A stretch of 64,000 nucleotides of DNA from Candidatus Vondammii sp. HM_W22 (GCF_022530855.2 NZ_CP099567.1:310001-374000); one strand, 5' to 3'. Shown: positions 1 to 9,150, counted from the first letter of the stretch. Notes: generated from the sequence alone by a model not told the origin. A program made the numbers and translations.

Positions 1-1027
1 GTTGTGGCGGGCGATCTCTACCTCCATGACCTCAATAAACTCCTTAATGGCCAGTGGGTTGTCCGTGGTGCCCATTTGCCGAACTTGGGATGCTTGTCGA
101 TCGTCTGACGCAGATCCCTAAAGGCGCGTCCAATGGGCTTTGATTGGTCGTGCGCCGGGATGGTAAAGCGCACATCAACACCCAGCGATGGCAGCTGGCT
201 GATGGGATCACCCGCCTTGAGCTTGAAGCGGAAGCGGTTGCGCGCGCCACCGGTGTTTTTTTACAGGCGGCGGCCATCGTGTTGTCTATATAAGCAATGC
301 GCATTATCCCGTAGCCTTTGATCAGGTCCCCGAAGGCTTGGCGGAACATGTCGCCATTCTCCGATACGTTGGGCCGGTAGGCGACCAGCATGTCATTCCT
401 GCCAGACCTACACCCGCGGCCGCGCCAGCTCTCCAGTCGGCCACACAATAGCGGTAAACTCCAAGCCATCGCCGTTGACTGCCTCGATTGCGTGGAACAC
501 CGAGCGGTCACGCCGTTGGGCGGGCATCAATCGGTCCAGGGCCTCCGGCCCTTCGCGCAGCAGTGCCAGCTCCTCGCGCTCCGGCTTTCCGTGGTAGATG
601 TCCCGCAACCGGTGCCAGGACCAGCGTGCCCTTCGGCGGCGGTCTTAAGCGCGGCATCCTGGCTGTATCCGACGGCTAGGTACCGCTCAAAGTTCAGGAA
701 CAGTGTCAGCTTCTTCCCGGCCGTGGCCTTCGCCCGGTCGGTCTTGTGGTCGTACACCTCGGCCAGCTGGTCGGCATCGTAGATGAACGGCTCGCGGATC
801 GCCGGGGACTTGTACATCGTGGCAGAGGCGGTGACGCTCTCGTGCTTCAGCAGGGATGCCTGGGCCTCGGAGGGCAGTTCGGTCAGTGCATGCTCCCATC
901 CTCTCTCCTTGCGGTACTTGCGCCGTTCCAGTTTGCCCCGGTCATCGGCTTTGTTGATGCCGCGTTCTGTTCCAGGCAAGCCTGGCAGGCCGACCAGCTC
1001 GCCGGGGGTAAACCACCCCTTGGTCAT
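1..1027 (-). pseudogene. Mu-like phage transposase (MuA type), decayed and cut by the window edge
   Basis: The reading begins at 1027 with an N-terminal winged-helix-like block (WFTPGELVGLPGLPGT) typical of MuA-family transposases. It continues through FIYDADQLAEVYDHKT and, in a second frame near 408-608, the RNase H-like core with VFHAIEAVNGDG. A third frame near 300-400 carries FRQAFGDLIKGYGI and AYIDN, and near 60-220 GDPISQLPSLGVDVRFTIPAHDQSK and the FRDLRQTIDKHPKFGK block. At least three frame changes separate blocks that are collinear in the family, so the gene is dead. Its C-terminal part lies beyond base 1. In Mu the product is the DDE recombinase that joins phage ends to target DNA. 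Identification rests on recognised family motifs; no alignment was run. Confidence 0.8.
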
Positions 1028-1475
1028 TCTGTGTCCTCCTCGAACAGCCCCAACTCCGGCGCCAGCGCCTTGCCAACGTTCTCCCGGTGCCTGGCAATCC
1101 GCTCGTCGTCTGACTCAGCGCGGTCATCGTCTCCTTGGCTGGCCCCTCCTCCGGTGGAACCGGGCCAGCAGGTTTACCGCATTATTGAACCCCGTCTGCA
1201 GCTGCAGCGCATCATCATCCGAAACCGATCTTCCGCTTTGGGGATGTCTACCAACGGCTTGTGGGCACTGGTGGCGATGTACTGGGTCACATAGGTATAG
1301 CCGCAGGCTTGCTCAAACGGGCGCCTGCATGCGGCCGTTCTCCATCCATTTGTACCGTGCTCGGCTGCCCCATCAGGTGCATCGATAGGTTGCGCCGCTC
1401 CCGGGCGAACTCCAGATACATCTCCATCGCATGCCGCAGCAAGGTGGGCCGTTTCAATTTACACTACGCCATTGG
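1024..1475 (-). pseudogene. Remnant of a small phage gene upstream of the Mu-like transposase
   Basis: Reading the minus strand, a frame ending ALAPELGLFEEDTE stops at 1024-1026, and its TGA overlaps the ATG of the transposase by four bases (ATGA). The same frame is readable at about 1177-1320 as ACGYTYVTQYIATSAHKPL and VDIPKAEDRFRMMM. It breaks between about 1140 and 1190, where a shifted frame gives LQLQTGFNNAVNLLARF. A further piece, HAMEMYLEFARERRNL, lies at about 1385-1440. The stop/start overlap says the two genes were translationally coupled in a phage early operon. I do not recognise the protein family. Confidence 0.5.
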
Positions 1476-2125
1476 AACCTTCCTCTGAAACTCAGTCCAA
1501 AACCCGTTCGGGATTGCCCTGGCAACCGCTCTTTTCCAGAAGTGTCGCTTCGGCAAGTTTTACACCTTATTCCTGCTTCCAGAGTAAACAGGGTGCAGCC
1601 ATACTGTTTTAGTTCAGAGTAGCATTCGCCAAACGTACCAAAAAAACCTGCGGGGATATTCTTGAGTGCCCCTTTGGCCGGTGCTGGACCAAAAGATCCG
1701 ATGTTGGTCAGATGGACCTCCCTGGCGCGAAGGCCTCTGCGCTGTGTAATATCATAAGGACGTTGAATTCTGCTTTCAGATTGTCCAGCACGATAATAAA
1801 ATCATGGGCGCCAGGATAGGAGTAGCAAGCAGGTTTCTGCGGCACTGCTTTTCATAACGTTGCAGCGCGAGATTTCTGGGTTTTCTCAATGGCATGGGGA
1901 GGGCCTGATAGTTATGTCACACTCGAAGCCTGCCGGACTTAGGATGAGTCTATTGCGGAAAAGCTATTCTTGGCCAGATTTCCCGAGCAATTTCGTGAAA
2001 TTATGAATAGCTATTCGCTGCAGCCAAGTGAAAAAAACGGCTGAAAGTGGCTTTACCCTTACTGTGATTAGCTAAGTACCACAGGCTCTTGGCATAAAGG
2101 TTAGGCGCGGTTGGTTGCTGGTATA
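1476..2125. other. Intergenic stretch without a recognisable gene
   Basis: About 650 bases with no convincing coding sequence. A minus-strand reading near 1620-1790 (REVHLTNIGSFGPAPAKGAL) looks protein-like, but I cannot place it in any family. It may be further decayed phage sequence given the neighbour at 1-1475. Confidence 0.3.
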
Positions 2126-3608
2126 CTAGATAGTCGACCCTGAAATACTCATAATGCAATGATTTATATAAAATAAGCGTCTAAATTTGATAAAATAAAC
2201 GTCCGGGAAAGGGGTAAAAGCAGAGAAAAACTGGACGAAACAGAGGTGGATAATTGAGCAAACCCAAGACAGCCAATCCCAACCAGCAAAGTTTCCTGCA
2301 CCAGAACTTACTGGATCAGCTGAACCCCAAGCATCCACTTTTGCTACTGGCCAGACAGATAGACGGGTCATATTTTGATGCTGAATTTGCCCGGCTTTAT
2401 TCTCATCTTGGAAAGCCCTCAAAACCCATCCGCCTAATGGTGGGCCTCTCGATACTCAAGCATCTGGAAGACCTCAGTGACGAGGTTCTGATTCAACGCT
2501 GGATACAAAATCCCTACTACCAGAGTTTTACGGGTGAGATCGAATTCCAATGGCAACTTCCTTGTGACCCCTCCGACCTGACTTACTTCAGAAAGCGTAT
2601 TGGCAACGAAGGTTTTGAAAAGGTCCTGGCTGCCTCTATCGCCTTACATCAAGAAAAGGCGATCGAAGATGAAATGTGTATCGACACTACCGTACAAGAG
2701 AAAAATATTACCTTTCCAACTGATGCAAAGCAGTACCGAAAGATACACGGGCAGTTACTCAAGATGGCCCGAGCAGAAGGTATCGTGCTCAGTCGAAGCC
2801 ATGAGAAGGAAGTAAAAATTCTCAAGCTCCCCACCCGATTTGCCACACATCCGAGGAATCGTAAAAAGGCACGTAAGGCCGTCAAGCGATTAAAGACCAT
2901 CAGCGGCCGATTACTGCGTGAAATACAGCGTAAGATGACCGGAGAACAACAGAAATTCTATGCAGAAAAGTTCGCCCTGTGCCAGCGCATACTGAATCAG
3001 AAGCGTGCTGATAAAAACAAGTTGTACAGCCTACATGAACCTCATGTTTACTGTATGAGCAAAGGCAAGGCCCAGCAGCGTTATGAGTTTGGCACCAAGG
3101 CATTAATCACCACCACAAGGGACGCGGGCGTTGTGATTGGTGCCCTGGCTTTTGAGAAGAATGTATTTGATGGTCACACAGTACCTGAGGTCTTGGCACA
3201 GGTGAAACGTCTCATCAATCGAGTACCCAAAGTGAGTATTGCTGATCGAGGTTATCGGGGCAAATCAAAGGTTAATGACACCCAGATAGTAACGCCAAAG
3301 CCTGCTAGGAAGAATACCTCAGAAGAAGCCATGGCATTAGCCAGAAAACGTTTCAGAAGACGAGCTGGCATTGAGCCTGTGGTCACTTAAAGAGTGACCA
3401 TAGGCTAAAAAGGAATTTTCTTAAAGGCTTTGCCGGGGATCAGATTAACTTGCTTATGGCGGCGGCTGCCTTCAACTTCAGAAAATGGATGAGGGAGGTT
3501 ATTTTTGTGCTGAAAAATATCATGTCCATACTGTTGTTCCTGTTTGCAAAACAGAAACAACAGTATTATTAAGTGCCTGGAATGAATATTTCAGGGTCGA
3601 CTAGATAG
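2126..3608 (+). mobile_element. IS5-family-type insertion sequence with 8-bp direct repeats
   Basis: The element runs from 2134 to 3600 (1467 bp). Its ends are inverted repeats beginning TCGACCCTGAAATA, the left continuing CTCAT and the right TTCAT. It is flanked by the 8-bp direct repeat CTAGATAG at 2126-2133 and 3601-3608. It carries one frameshifted transposase gene. The right-hand direct repeat overlaps the start of the next element at 3608, so the two insertions share a target region. Confidence 0.85.
2254..3570 (+). pseudogene. IS5-family transposase, frameshifted near the C-terminus
   Basis: The open part (2254-3390, 378 codons, TTG start) has an N-terminal DUF772-like region (KPSKPIRLMVGLSILKHLEDLSDE). 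A DDE catalytic core follows, with Asp in MCIDTTVQEKN and Asp in SIADRGYRGKS. The expected C-terminal IEPVIGHLKSDHRL block is interrupted at about 3378: the frame goes RAGIEPVVT then stop. Shifting frame restores HLKSDHRLKRNFLKG and LMAAAAFNFRKWMR to a stop at about 3570. The join reads GTGGTCAC where a GTG-ATT-GGT-CAC-like sequence is expected, so a small deletion (about 4 bp) is likely. The element is therefore probably no longer autonomous. Confidence 0.85.
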
Positions 3609-4036
3609 TATCGTCATAAGATTTTAGCCCAAAACATCATGCATCTAAGGATGGTCTGAAAAACTTCAATTTTTCAGACCGTCCTTAATCCATTCAAAGT
3701 CCGGCTCATCAATTATCTGGGACAATAAATCTTCCCATATGCCTTTATCTTGCCAACGACAAAAACGCCGATGGGTATTCTTCCAATCACCATAATTAGG
3801 TGGTAAGTCGCGCCACGGCGCGCCTGTGCGTAGAATCCAAAATACCGCATTGAGAAATAAACGGTTATCTTCATCTATGCCACCGTGCATCCTTTTTTGC
3901 CCTAAGGTACGGTGATAGTAGTTCTCATGTGTTGTCGTTTATGTCGTGTCTTTTGTGTGCTGGTGTTGTCATTGTGTTATTGGTTTTTAGTTGTTAACTT
4001 GAATATTATACAACTCATTTAAACTCATGACGACAC
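3608..4036 (-). mobile_element. Internally deleted IS427-group (IS5 family) element
   Basis: Inverted ends GTATCGTCATAAGATTT (3608) and, reverse-complemented, GTGTCGTCATGAGTTT (ending 4036) are flanked by TA at 3606-3607 and 4037-4038. A TA duplication and a short OrfA-like gene fit the IS427 group. At 429 bp it is about half the usual length, so it is a deletion derivative. Confidence 0.7.
3666..3920 (-). pseudogene. IS427-group transposase N-terminal (OrfA) fragment
   Basis: The 74-codon open stretch (3666-3890) reads GGIDEDNRLFLNAVFWILRTG, GAPWRDLPPNYGDWKNTHRRF and CRWQDKGIWEDLL. This is the conserved OrfA of IS427-type elements (DUF4096-like). Just upstream, HRTLGQKRMHGG continues the similarity. 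The catalytic OrfB half is absent, so no transposase can be made from this copy. Confidence 0.75.
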
Positions 4037-4116
4037 TATCTAGCCAGCATCAGCCTTTTGTATATGATGTGGGTCAGGAATGAACAGTTGTATTTGTCGA
4101 TAGGTATTATATAAAG

Positions 4117-5220
4117 ATGCAGGATCTTGAAAGCCTGAGAAAAGAGCTGTCCGGACTAGATGTAGAGTTGCTGGAGATGGTGGCTCGCCGCCAGGAGATT
4201 GTGGCCGAGATCGGGCGGGTAAAATCTTCCGCCGGGCGAGGTACCAGAGACTATACCAGAGAAAAAGTGGTCCTTGATCTGGCCCGGAAAACGGCACGGC
4301 GCTTGGAAATGGATGAAGATCTGGGTGAGGCGATATTTCGCCTGCTTATCCGGGCCTCTCTCGCGACCCAGGAGCAGGATAAAGTGGTCTCATTTGGCAC
4401 TGGCAATGGTAAGCGTGCTTTGGTGATCGGCGGTGCCGGGCAGATGGGGCAATGGTTTGTCCGTTTTTTGACGACCCAAGGATATAAGGTGGAGATCTGC
4501 GACCCGACAGCTGGACAGGATGGATACAAGTACTATTCTGGTCTGTCATCGGCAGATCTTGACCAGGAGTTGATTGTGGTTGCTGCGCCCATTACCGGGA
4601 CAGTGGAGATTTTGCAGGAGTTGGCAAAACGCAAGCCTAGCGGGGTGATTTTCGATATAAGCTCACTCAAGGGCCCGCTCAAGGCAGCGCTGGATGATTT
4701 GAAGCACGCGGGATGTAAGGTGACCTCGATTCATCCCATGTTTGGTCCAGATACTGAGTTGTTATCAGGTCGCAATGTTATTTTTGTGGATCTGGGGGTG
4801 CCTGAGGCAACGGTGGTGGCAAAATCATTGTTTGCCTCGACCATGGTGGATCAAGTCGAGATGTCTCTCGATGGCCATGACCGGGCAATGGCCTACGTTC
4901 TTGGTTTATCCCACGCGGTCACTATTGCATTTTTCAATGCGCTGGCCCAGAGTGGCGAAGACGCCTCGGCACTGGCGAAACTCTCAAGCAGCACATTTGA
5001 TGCACAGTTTGATATCGCCAGTCGTGTGACCGAAGAGAACCCCTACCTCTACTTTGAGATACAGTCATTCAATGCCTTCAGTCCGCGTGCTTTGGTCGCG
5101 TTGCTCAATGCAGTGACCCAGGTTGCAGGGCGGGTACTTGATGGCGATGAGAAAGGTTTTGTTGAGCTGATGGAGCAGGGAAAGCAATTTCTTGCTGGGC
5201 GACCTGGGGATCGCCCCTGA
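4117..5220 (+). CDS. tyrA: Chorismate mutase / prephenate dehydrogenase (bifunctional T-protein)
   Basis: Converts chorismate to prephenate and then oxidises it with NAD to 4-hydroxyphenylpyruvate, the committed steps to tyrosine in the cytosol. Residues 1-90 are an AroQ-type chorismate mutase helix bundle (LRKELSGLDVELLEMVARRQEI). Residues about 98-130 form a Rossmann nucleotide site with GGAGQMGQWF at 105-114. HPMFGPD at 206-212 marks the prephenate dehydrogenase active site. The 367-residue length matches the enterobacterial T-protein (about 373). The ATG at 4117 lies just after a decayed IS, so the original upstream context is lost; no operon partner follows. Together with the two DAHP synthases at 59781 and 61381 it makes aromatic synthesis a theme of the window. 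Confidence 0.95.
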   Translation: MQDLESLRKELSGLDVELLEMVARRQEIVAEIGRVKSSAGRGTRDYTREKVVLDLARKTARRLEMDEDLGEAIFRLLIRASLATQEQDKVVSFGTGNGKRALVIGGAGQMGQWFVRFLTTQGYKVEICDPTAGQDGYKYYSGLSSADLDQELIVVAAPITGTVEILQELAKRKPSGVIFDISSLKGPLKAALDDLKHAGCKVTSIHPMFGPDTELLSGRNVIFVDLGVPEATVVAKSLFASTMVDQVEMSLDGHDRAMAYVLGLSHAVTIAFFNALAQSGEDASALAKLSSSTFDAQFDIASRVTEENPYLYFEIQSFNAFSPRALVALLNAVTQVAGRVLDGDEKGFVELMEQGKQFLAGRPGDRP

Positions 5221-5570
5221 ACATACATGCTTATAGGGGGACGTTGTAGTGAAATTGAAAAACACTTGACTGATACAGGTTGTTGCCGATCTGCTCAATA
5301 CTATGGCGGAGCCAAAGGGCTTATCTACTATTAACCCAGCGGCCAAATACACTTACTAGGCAGCGTACTTTATGTGTGTCGCATTGGAGTAACTTTTCAC
5401 TCGTTCAAGCCTCTTTTGCAAGGTTCGCATACAGGATCGTGTTCTCTTTCTATGACAGCCTAAATAATGATTATATTTATATATAAAACATAAGCTTAAC
5501 ATAAAAATGGCAATTCCAATCTTGCTGGTGAACCGCTCAGATCTACTGCTTAATCAGGGAGGGGAGCTAG
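5221..5570. other. Intergenic stretch after tyrA
   Basis: AT-rich toward 5460-5505. A short plus-strand reading near 5286-5340 (ADLLNTMAEPKGLSTINPAAK) looks like a gene fragment but stops quickly, and I do not recognise it. Confidence 0.3.
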
Positions 5571-5771
5571 ATGACCGAACTAGAGTAAGCCTTACTCGTG
5601 GCATTGAAGAAGCAGGACGAAGAGCAGAACAGCGTACACGAGCGCATCGAGCAGCAGAAGCAGATCAACCAGTTAACGCAATCGCTCGAACGATTGACCG
5701 CGTTATCGAGTTCGGTCAGCGAACAATTAAAGAGTTTACAGCTTACCTTAAAGATACTCTCCAAGCCGTAA
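5571..5771 (+). pseudogene. Possible MobD/MbeD-like plasmid mobilization protein remnant
   Basis: The ATG at 5571 follows a purine-rich ribosome site (GGGAGGGG at about 5557-5564). It opens MTELE, then an in-frame TAA, then ALLVALKKQDEEQNSVHER, IEQQKQINQLTQSLERLTAL and SSSVSEQLKSLQLTL, ending at 5771. The MTELExxLLxAL start and the long heptad-like coiled coil with repeated LSxQL units resemble the small MbeD/MobD proteins of ColE1-type plasmids. The stop at codon 6 is one C-to-T change from Gln. Coiled coils are easily over-matched, so the family call is tentative. No relaxase gene is nearby. Confidence 0.35.
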
Positions 5772-5974
5772 AACAGGAAAAAACGCAAGTCGGTAAGCGC
5801 GAAAGGCAACACATGCGCCCCTAAACATTTGATATCGTGGCGCTCAAACCTTTCACTCACTACAAGGATGCATCCATGCTCGCTCCCTGTTACCTCTCCA
5901 TTGCAAGGCAAGACTGCCGCTGGCGCTTTCACCGCTGATTCTGCTGGCAATGGCTATGCCGAAGGCCATGAGAA

Positions 5975-6180
5975 TGAAATACCTTTCTCCGGTGTAGATT
6001 CAATCAGTGCCTTTAGGAATTTGATCAGCACTTTCGCATTCATGGCTGGCTCATACAGCATGAAGCTGTGCTTCACCCTGATTCGTAATGGCCGAAATCA
6101 TATTCAGTGACACTCGTTTGATCGGGAGCCGCTGTACTGGCGCTTGTCCTTGCGGAGCATGACAGGGACGCATGCTGCGT
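5975..6180 (-). pseudogene. IS630-family transposase fragment
   Basis: On the minus strand, GQAPVQRLPIKRVSLNMISA and ITNQG read in one frame. After a shift, SFMLYEPAMNAKVLIKFLKA and LIES read in the next. This is the conserved core of IS630-type DDE transposases (compare the usual ISAVTNQGxxxFMxYxGxMNAxVLIxFLxxL). Only about 200 bases remain; neither end of the element is visible. Confidence 0.65.
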
Positions 6181-6207
6181 GGTGTTTTTTATAATGAACA
6201 TTCAATG

Positions 6208-7293
6208 GTTCTTCCCCTAATTGAGTGGGCGGATTAACCTACTCTCCTATTATAGAGGTGAGGATCTATACGCCCAAATCCTTTGGCAGGTTAGCAGTGT
6301 AGAGTTGGCTCTGTCAGAGAGGTAACGGTACACGTTGAGCAGGTGCCAAGCAGTGTTATTCAACCTGTGGAGCAGATCTTACCGGGCTCTGGATTTACTG
6401 CAATGTTTGAGGTACTGGTGATCGACTGGTTGAAAGAGGAGTCCATCTCGGCAGTCTCCCGATTGATGGGGCTGAGTTGGAATGCCATTGATGGAATTAT
6501 GCAGCGAGCGGTTAAGCGAGGGCTGGCACGTAGAAAAGAGATCAGCTCAACACGTATAGGTGTTGATGAGACGGCCTTCAAGAAACGCCATGATTATGTA
6601 ACAGTCTTATCAGACCAGGATGCAGGTACAGTGTTGCACGTGGGCAGTGACCGCAAAAAGGCCAATGCTCAAAGCACATGGTACGAAAGTCTGACAAAGG
6701 AGAAGCGATAGAGCGTGTCTCTATGGATATGTGGCCAGCCTTTATCAATGCCACACTGAAAAGCTTGCCTTCGATAAATCCTATGCCGCCAAGCACCTCG
6801 GTGAGGCGGTGGACAAGGTACGCCGCCAAGAGCACAAAGCGCTGGTGGCTGAAGGCTATGAGGGCCTTAAAGGCCGCTAGTTATGATAGGCTCTACAACC
6901 CGGAGAACATGACGCGCAGACCGAAATTACGGTTCAAGGTGCTACGTGACAGCACGCTGGAGACTGCCCGTGCCTGTGGGGTCAAAGAGTTTGCCATGTC
7001 ACTCTCAAGACATAGGCAAGGAAAGGCTGTGAGCGGTGGTTGTCATGGGCAGTGTGCAGTGGCCGGGAACAATCAAGGATCATCTGTGGGGAATATTGAA
7101 CGCTGTTGTTTTGGAAGTAAGTAATGGTCTGTCAGAAGGTCTCAACAGCCGAATCAAGATGACCAAGGTGCATAGCAGAGGTTTCCGCAACAGAAGCGGT
7201 TTGCCAATGCAACCTACTTCCACCTTGGAGGGCTGAATCTTTATCCTGAGGGAGTGGCTGGGTGATATTTACCCTCTCAATTAGGTAAAAGAC
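6208..7293 (+). mobile_element. Decayed ISL3-family insertion sequence
   Basis: The imperfect inverted ends are GTTCTTCCCCTAATTGAG (from 6208) and, reverse-complemented, GTCTTTTACCTAATTGAG (to 7293). They share CCTAATTGAG and enclose an ISL3-type transposase pseudogene. No clear target duplication could be read. The element sits between the IS630 fragment and the end of the minus-strand methyltransferase gene. Confidence 0.75.
6310..7266 (+). pseudogene. ISL3-family transposase, multiply frameshifted
   Basis: The first frame (6343-6711) has FEVLVIDWLKEESISAVSRL, a helix-turn-helix (SWNAIDGIMQRAVKRGLAR) and the first catalytic Asp in RIGVDETAFKKRHDYVTVL. The second frame gives ERVSMDMWPAFINATLKSL, with the DMW block typical of ISL3, then frame changes toward WWLKAMRALK. 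The last frames read SNGLSEGLNSRIKMTKV and KRFANATYFHLGGLNLYPEG, with the third catalytic residue region. The frames are in family order but broken at about 6700, 6800, 7030 and 7190. No complete protein can be produced. Confidence 0.8.
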
Positions 7294-7308
7294 GTAAAAT
7301 TATAGTGG

Positions 7309-7914
7309 TTATTTGGGCAATTGTGCTACGGCAACGGTATACGTCCGGCCTTGCTTGAGCTTTTTATAGTTACCGAAAACCTCCTGAAAGGCCCTCTGGA
7401 TGAATTTTCTCAGGCCTGAGATGGTGACGACGTAGATGTGTCCGCCAGGGTTTAGTCGCTCAAGGGCATCGTAAAAGTAGAGGTAGTAGAGCTCTTTTCC
7501 CGTTTTTGCAGGAAGATTAGAGACGATTAGGTCAAATTGGCGGTCCTCTACTTGTGAGAAGCCATTACTGAGAATCACTTCAGCATTTTTGATGTTATTC
7601 AGCTCAGCATTTTTTCGGGAGTAGTCCACGGCGACAAAGTCCTTGTCGATCAGCAAACTGTTCCCCTTGGGGGCAAGCCGAGCCATGGTAAGACCGAGTG
7701 GTCCATAGCCGCAACCGAGATCAAGTGTATCGTCGTCCTCGTTTATCTGCAGGTAGTCCAGCAGCAGCAGGCTGCCATGGTCGAGATTTTTCGGCGAGAA
7801 AAGTCCCCAGGTTGTGTGGTAGGTGAGGTGCTGGTCCCGTGTAGTTTCACTAAAAACTATATCCTGGCGCAGTTTTCTCAGGTAGTTGCGGGTGGTCTGG
7901 TCGAGTGTTGCCAT
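7309..7914 (-). CDS. Class I SAM-dependent methyltransferase, RsmC/RlmG-like
   Basis: A 201-residue small-domain methyltransferase. The SAM-binding motif I is DLGCGYGPLG at 65-74, the acidic motif II is in LLIDKD near 88-92, and motif IV is SNLPAKTG at 132-139. That last motif stands where RsmC-type N2-guanine RNA methylases have NPPF. The enzyme probably methylates a guanine of rRNA or a similar base, but the atypical SNLP leaves the substrate open. It is half the length of E. coli RsmC and lacks its N-terminal domain. The start at 7914 is 7 bp after the moeB stop, so it is likely cotranscribed at the distal end of the hemA operon. Its 3' end faces the ISL3 remnant. Confidence 0.75.
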   Translation of the reverse strand: MATLDQTTRNYLRKLRQDIVFSETTRDQHLTYHTTWGLFSPKNLDHGSLLLLDYLQINEDDDTLDLGCGYGPLGLTMARLAPKGNSLLIDKDFVAVDYSRKNAELNNIKNAEVILSNGFSQVEDRQFDLIVSNLPAKTGKELYYLYFYDALERLNPGGHIYVVTISGLRKFIQRAFQEVFGNYKKLKQGRTYTVAVAQLPK

Positions 7915-7921
7915 CTGTGGT

Positions 7922-8668
7922 TTATTCTCTGCCGCTACAGGTTGGGCAAGCGTGGTCTGCTTTGAGTTTCAATGTGCGCCACTGCATATCCAGTGCATCC
8001 AGTAGTAGTAGCCGTCCTATCAGGGGTGCCCCAACGCCGGCCAGTACCTTTATAGCTTCAGTGGCCTGTAAGCTGCCAATGATGCCAACGAGCGGGGCCA
8101 GTACGCCATTTTCCGAGCAGGTTTCATCCATGTCGCGACCATCTCCGTAAAGGCAGCGGTAACATGGGTCTCCCGGCTGGCCGGTAAAGACGGAAACCTG
8201 TCCCTCAAGGCGGATAGCAGCACCGGATACCAACGGGGTTCGGGTTGTGACGCAGGCATCGTTCACCATGAAACGGGTGGTGAAATTATCGGTACCGTCG
8301 ATCACCAGACTAGCACTCCTTACATGGGCCAGCAGCTCAGTTTCATTGAGGAGTTTGCTGATGGTCTCGATCCGGCAGTCTGGGTTGATGGCGAGCAGTG
8401 TGCTTTGTGCTGACTCCACCTTGAGCTTGCCGATACTCTCTGTGGAGTGAATGATCTGGCGCTGCAGATTGCTGAGATCCACTTTATCAAAATCGGCCAG
8501 TATCAGATGGCCAACGCCCGCGGCCGCCAGATACATAGCTGCAAGCGAGCCAAGTCCCCCGAGGCCGATGATCAACACTCTGGACGTCAGTAGTTTTTCC
8601 TGCCCCTCGATGCCGATAGAGGGAAGCATAATTTGGCGACTGTACCGCAGGAGCTGCTCATCATTCAT
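7922..8668 (-). CDS. moeB: Molybdopterin-synthase adenylyltransferase (MoeB/ThiF/HesA family)
   Basis: An E1-like enzyme that adenylates the C-terminal glycine of a small sulfur-carrier protein (MoaD, or ThiS if this is ThiF). The Rossmann loop GLGGLGS is at 35-41, with DFDKVDLSNLQRQ downstream and the substrate-contacting DNFTTR at 127-132. The zinc site is formed by CYRC at 169-172 and CPTC about seven residues from the end. At 248 residues it matches MoeB (249 in E. coli). No moa or thi genes are in the window, so MoeB and ThiF cannot be separated by context. It sits between the Cys-rich unknown gene and the methyltransferase in the hemA-prfA-prmC series, an arrangement I associate with gammaproteobacteria. 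Confidence 0.88.
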   Translation of the reverse strand: MNDEQLLRYSRQIMLPSIGIEGQEKLLTSRVLIIGLGGLGSLAAMYLAAAGVGHLILADFDKVDLSNLQRQIIHSTESIGKLKVESAQSTLLAINPDCRIETISKLLNETELLAHVRSASLVIDGTDNFTTRFMVNDACVTTRTPLVSGAAIRLEGQVSVFTGQPGDPCYRCLYGDGRDMDETCSENGVLAPLVGIIGSLQATEAIKVLAGVGAPLIGRLLLLDALDMQWRTLKLKADHACPTCSGRE

Positions 8669-8739
8669 TGAAACAGGTACGCAAGATGGCTAAAATTGAC
8701 TAATCCTAGCACCCTATTCCTGACTATTCGAAGCTTATT

Positions 8740-9150
8740 TTAGAGATATTTCCGCCAGTATTCAGGGCGGTGATCACGGCAGCGGTGGTCCATCTGCTGA
8801 TAGCGGTTGACGAAAATCTTTCGGGTGCATCCGTTGTCGCCACGCTGGCAACCGCAGTTCGCGCGCTGGGTCTCTTCTGTGTAGTAGTAAAGCGCTCGCC
8901 GCAGTTTAAAGATCAGCTTGCTGTTGAGGTGGAACCCGGTTTCGATGAGGGCGCTTTCTATCTGTTCCAGGGATACCTGCATCAGGTTGTAGCGTATGCT
9001 GAGTAGGGTTGGCTCCTCTCTTTCCGCAGTCAGTATCCCTTCGATCCCGGTGAGCAGGAGTACTGCTGTTTTTGCCTGATCAGGATTCGGGTGCATCTCT
9101 GCGAAGACAATCTCCCGCTGCTTTATGATTTCCGATTGTGCTATATCCAT
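8740..9150 (-). CDS. Conserved-looking hypothetical protein with a Cys/His-rich C-terminus
   Basis: 136 residues. Residues about 29-72 (AVLLLTGIEGIL, LLSIRYNLMQVSLEQIESAL, IETGF) have the beta-alpha-beta-beta-alpha rhythm of a heavy-metal-associated or ferredoxin-like fold, but no CxxC loop. The tail carries Cys 99, 101, 108 and 124 with His 122 and 127 (NCGCQRGDNGC and MDHRCRDHRPEYWRKYL), a possible metal site. It lies 71 bp upstream of moeB and 252 bp downstream of prmC, all on the minus strand. I do not recognise a named family. A role in metal handling or in sulfur/metal cofactor supply is inference from fold rhythm and neighbours only. Confidence 0.7.
   Translation of the reverse strand: MDIAQSEIIKQREIVFAEMHPNPDQAKTAVLLLTGIEGILTAEREEPTLLSIRYNLMQVSLEQIESALIETGFHLNSKLIFKLRRALYYYTEETQRANCGCQRGDNGCTRKIFVNRYQQMDHRCRDHRPEYWRKYL

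Noticed and set aside
5203-5222. GGGCGA...TCGCCC hairpin at the end of tyrA as a terminator
   Set aside because: It lies inside the last codons and no T-tract follows.
5829-6110. 93-codon plus-strand frame at 5829-6110
   Set aside because: It runs opposite the IS630 transposase fragment and has no family likeness or ribosome site.
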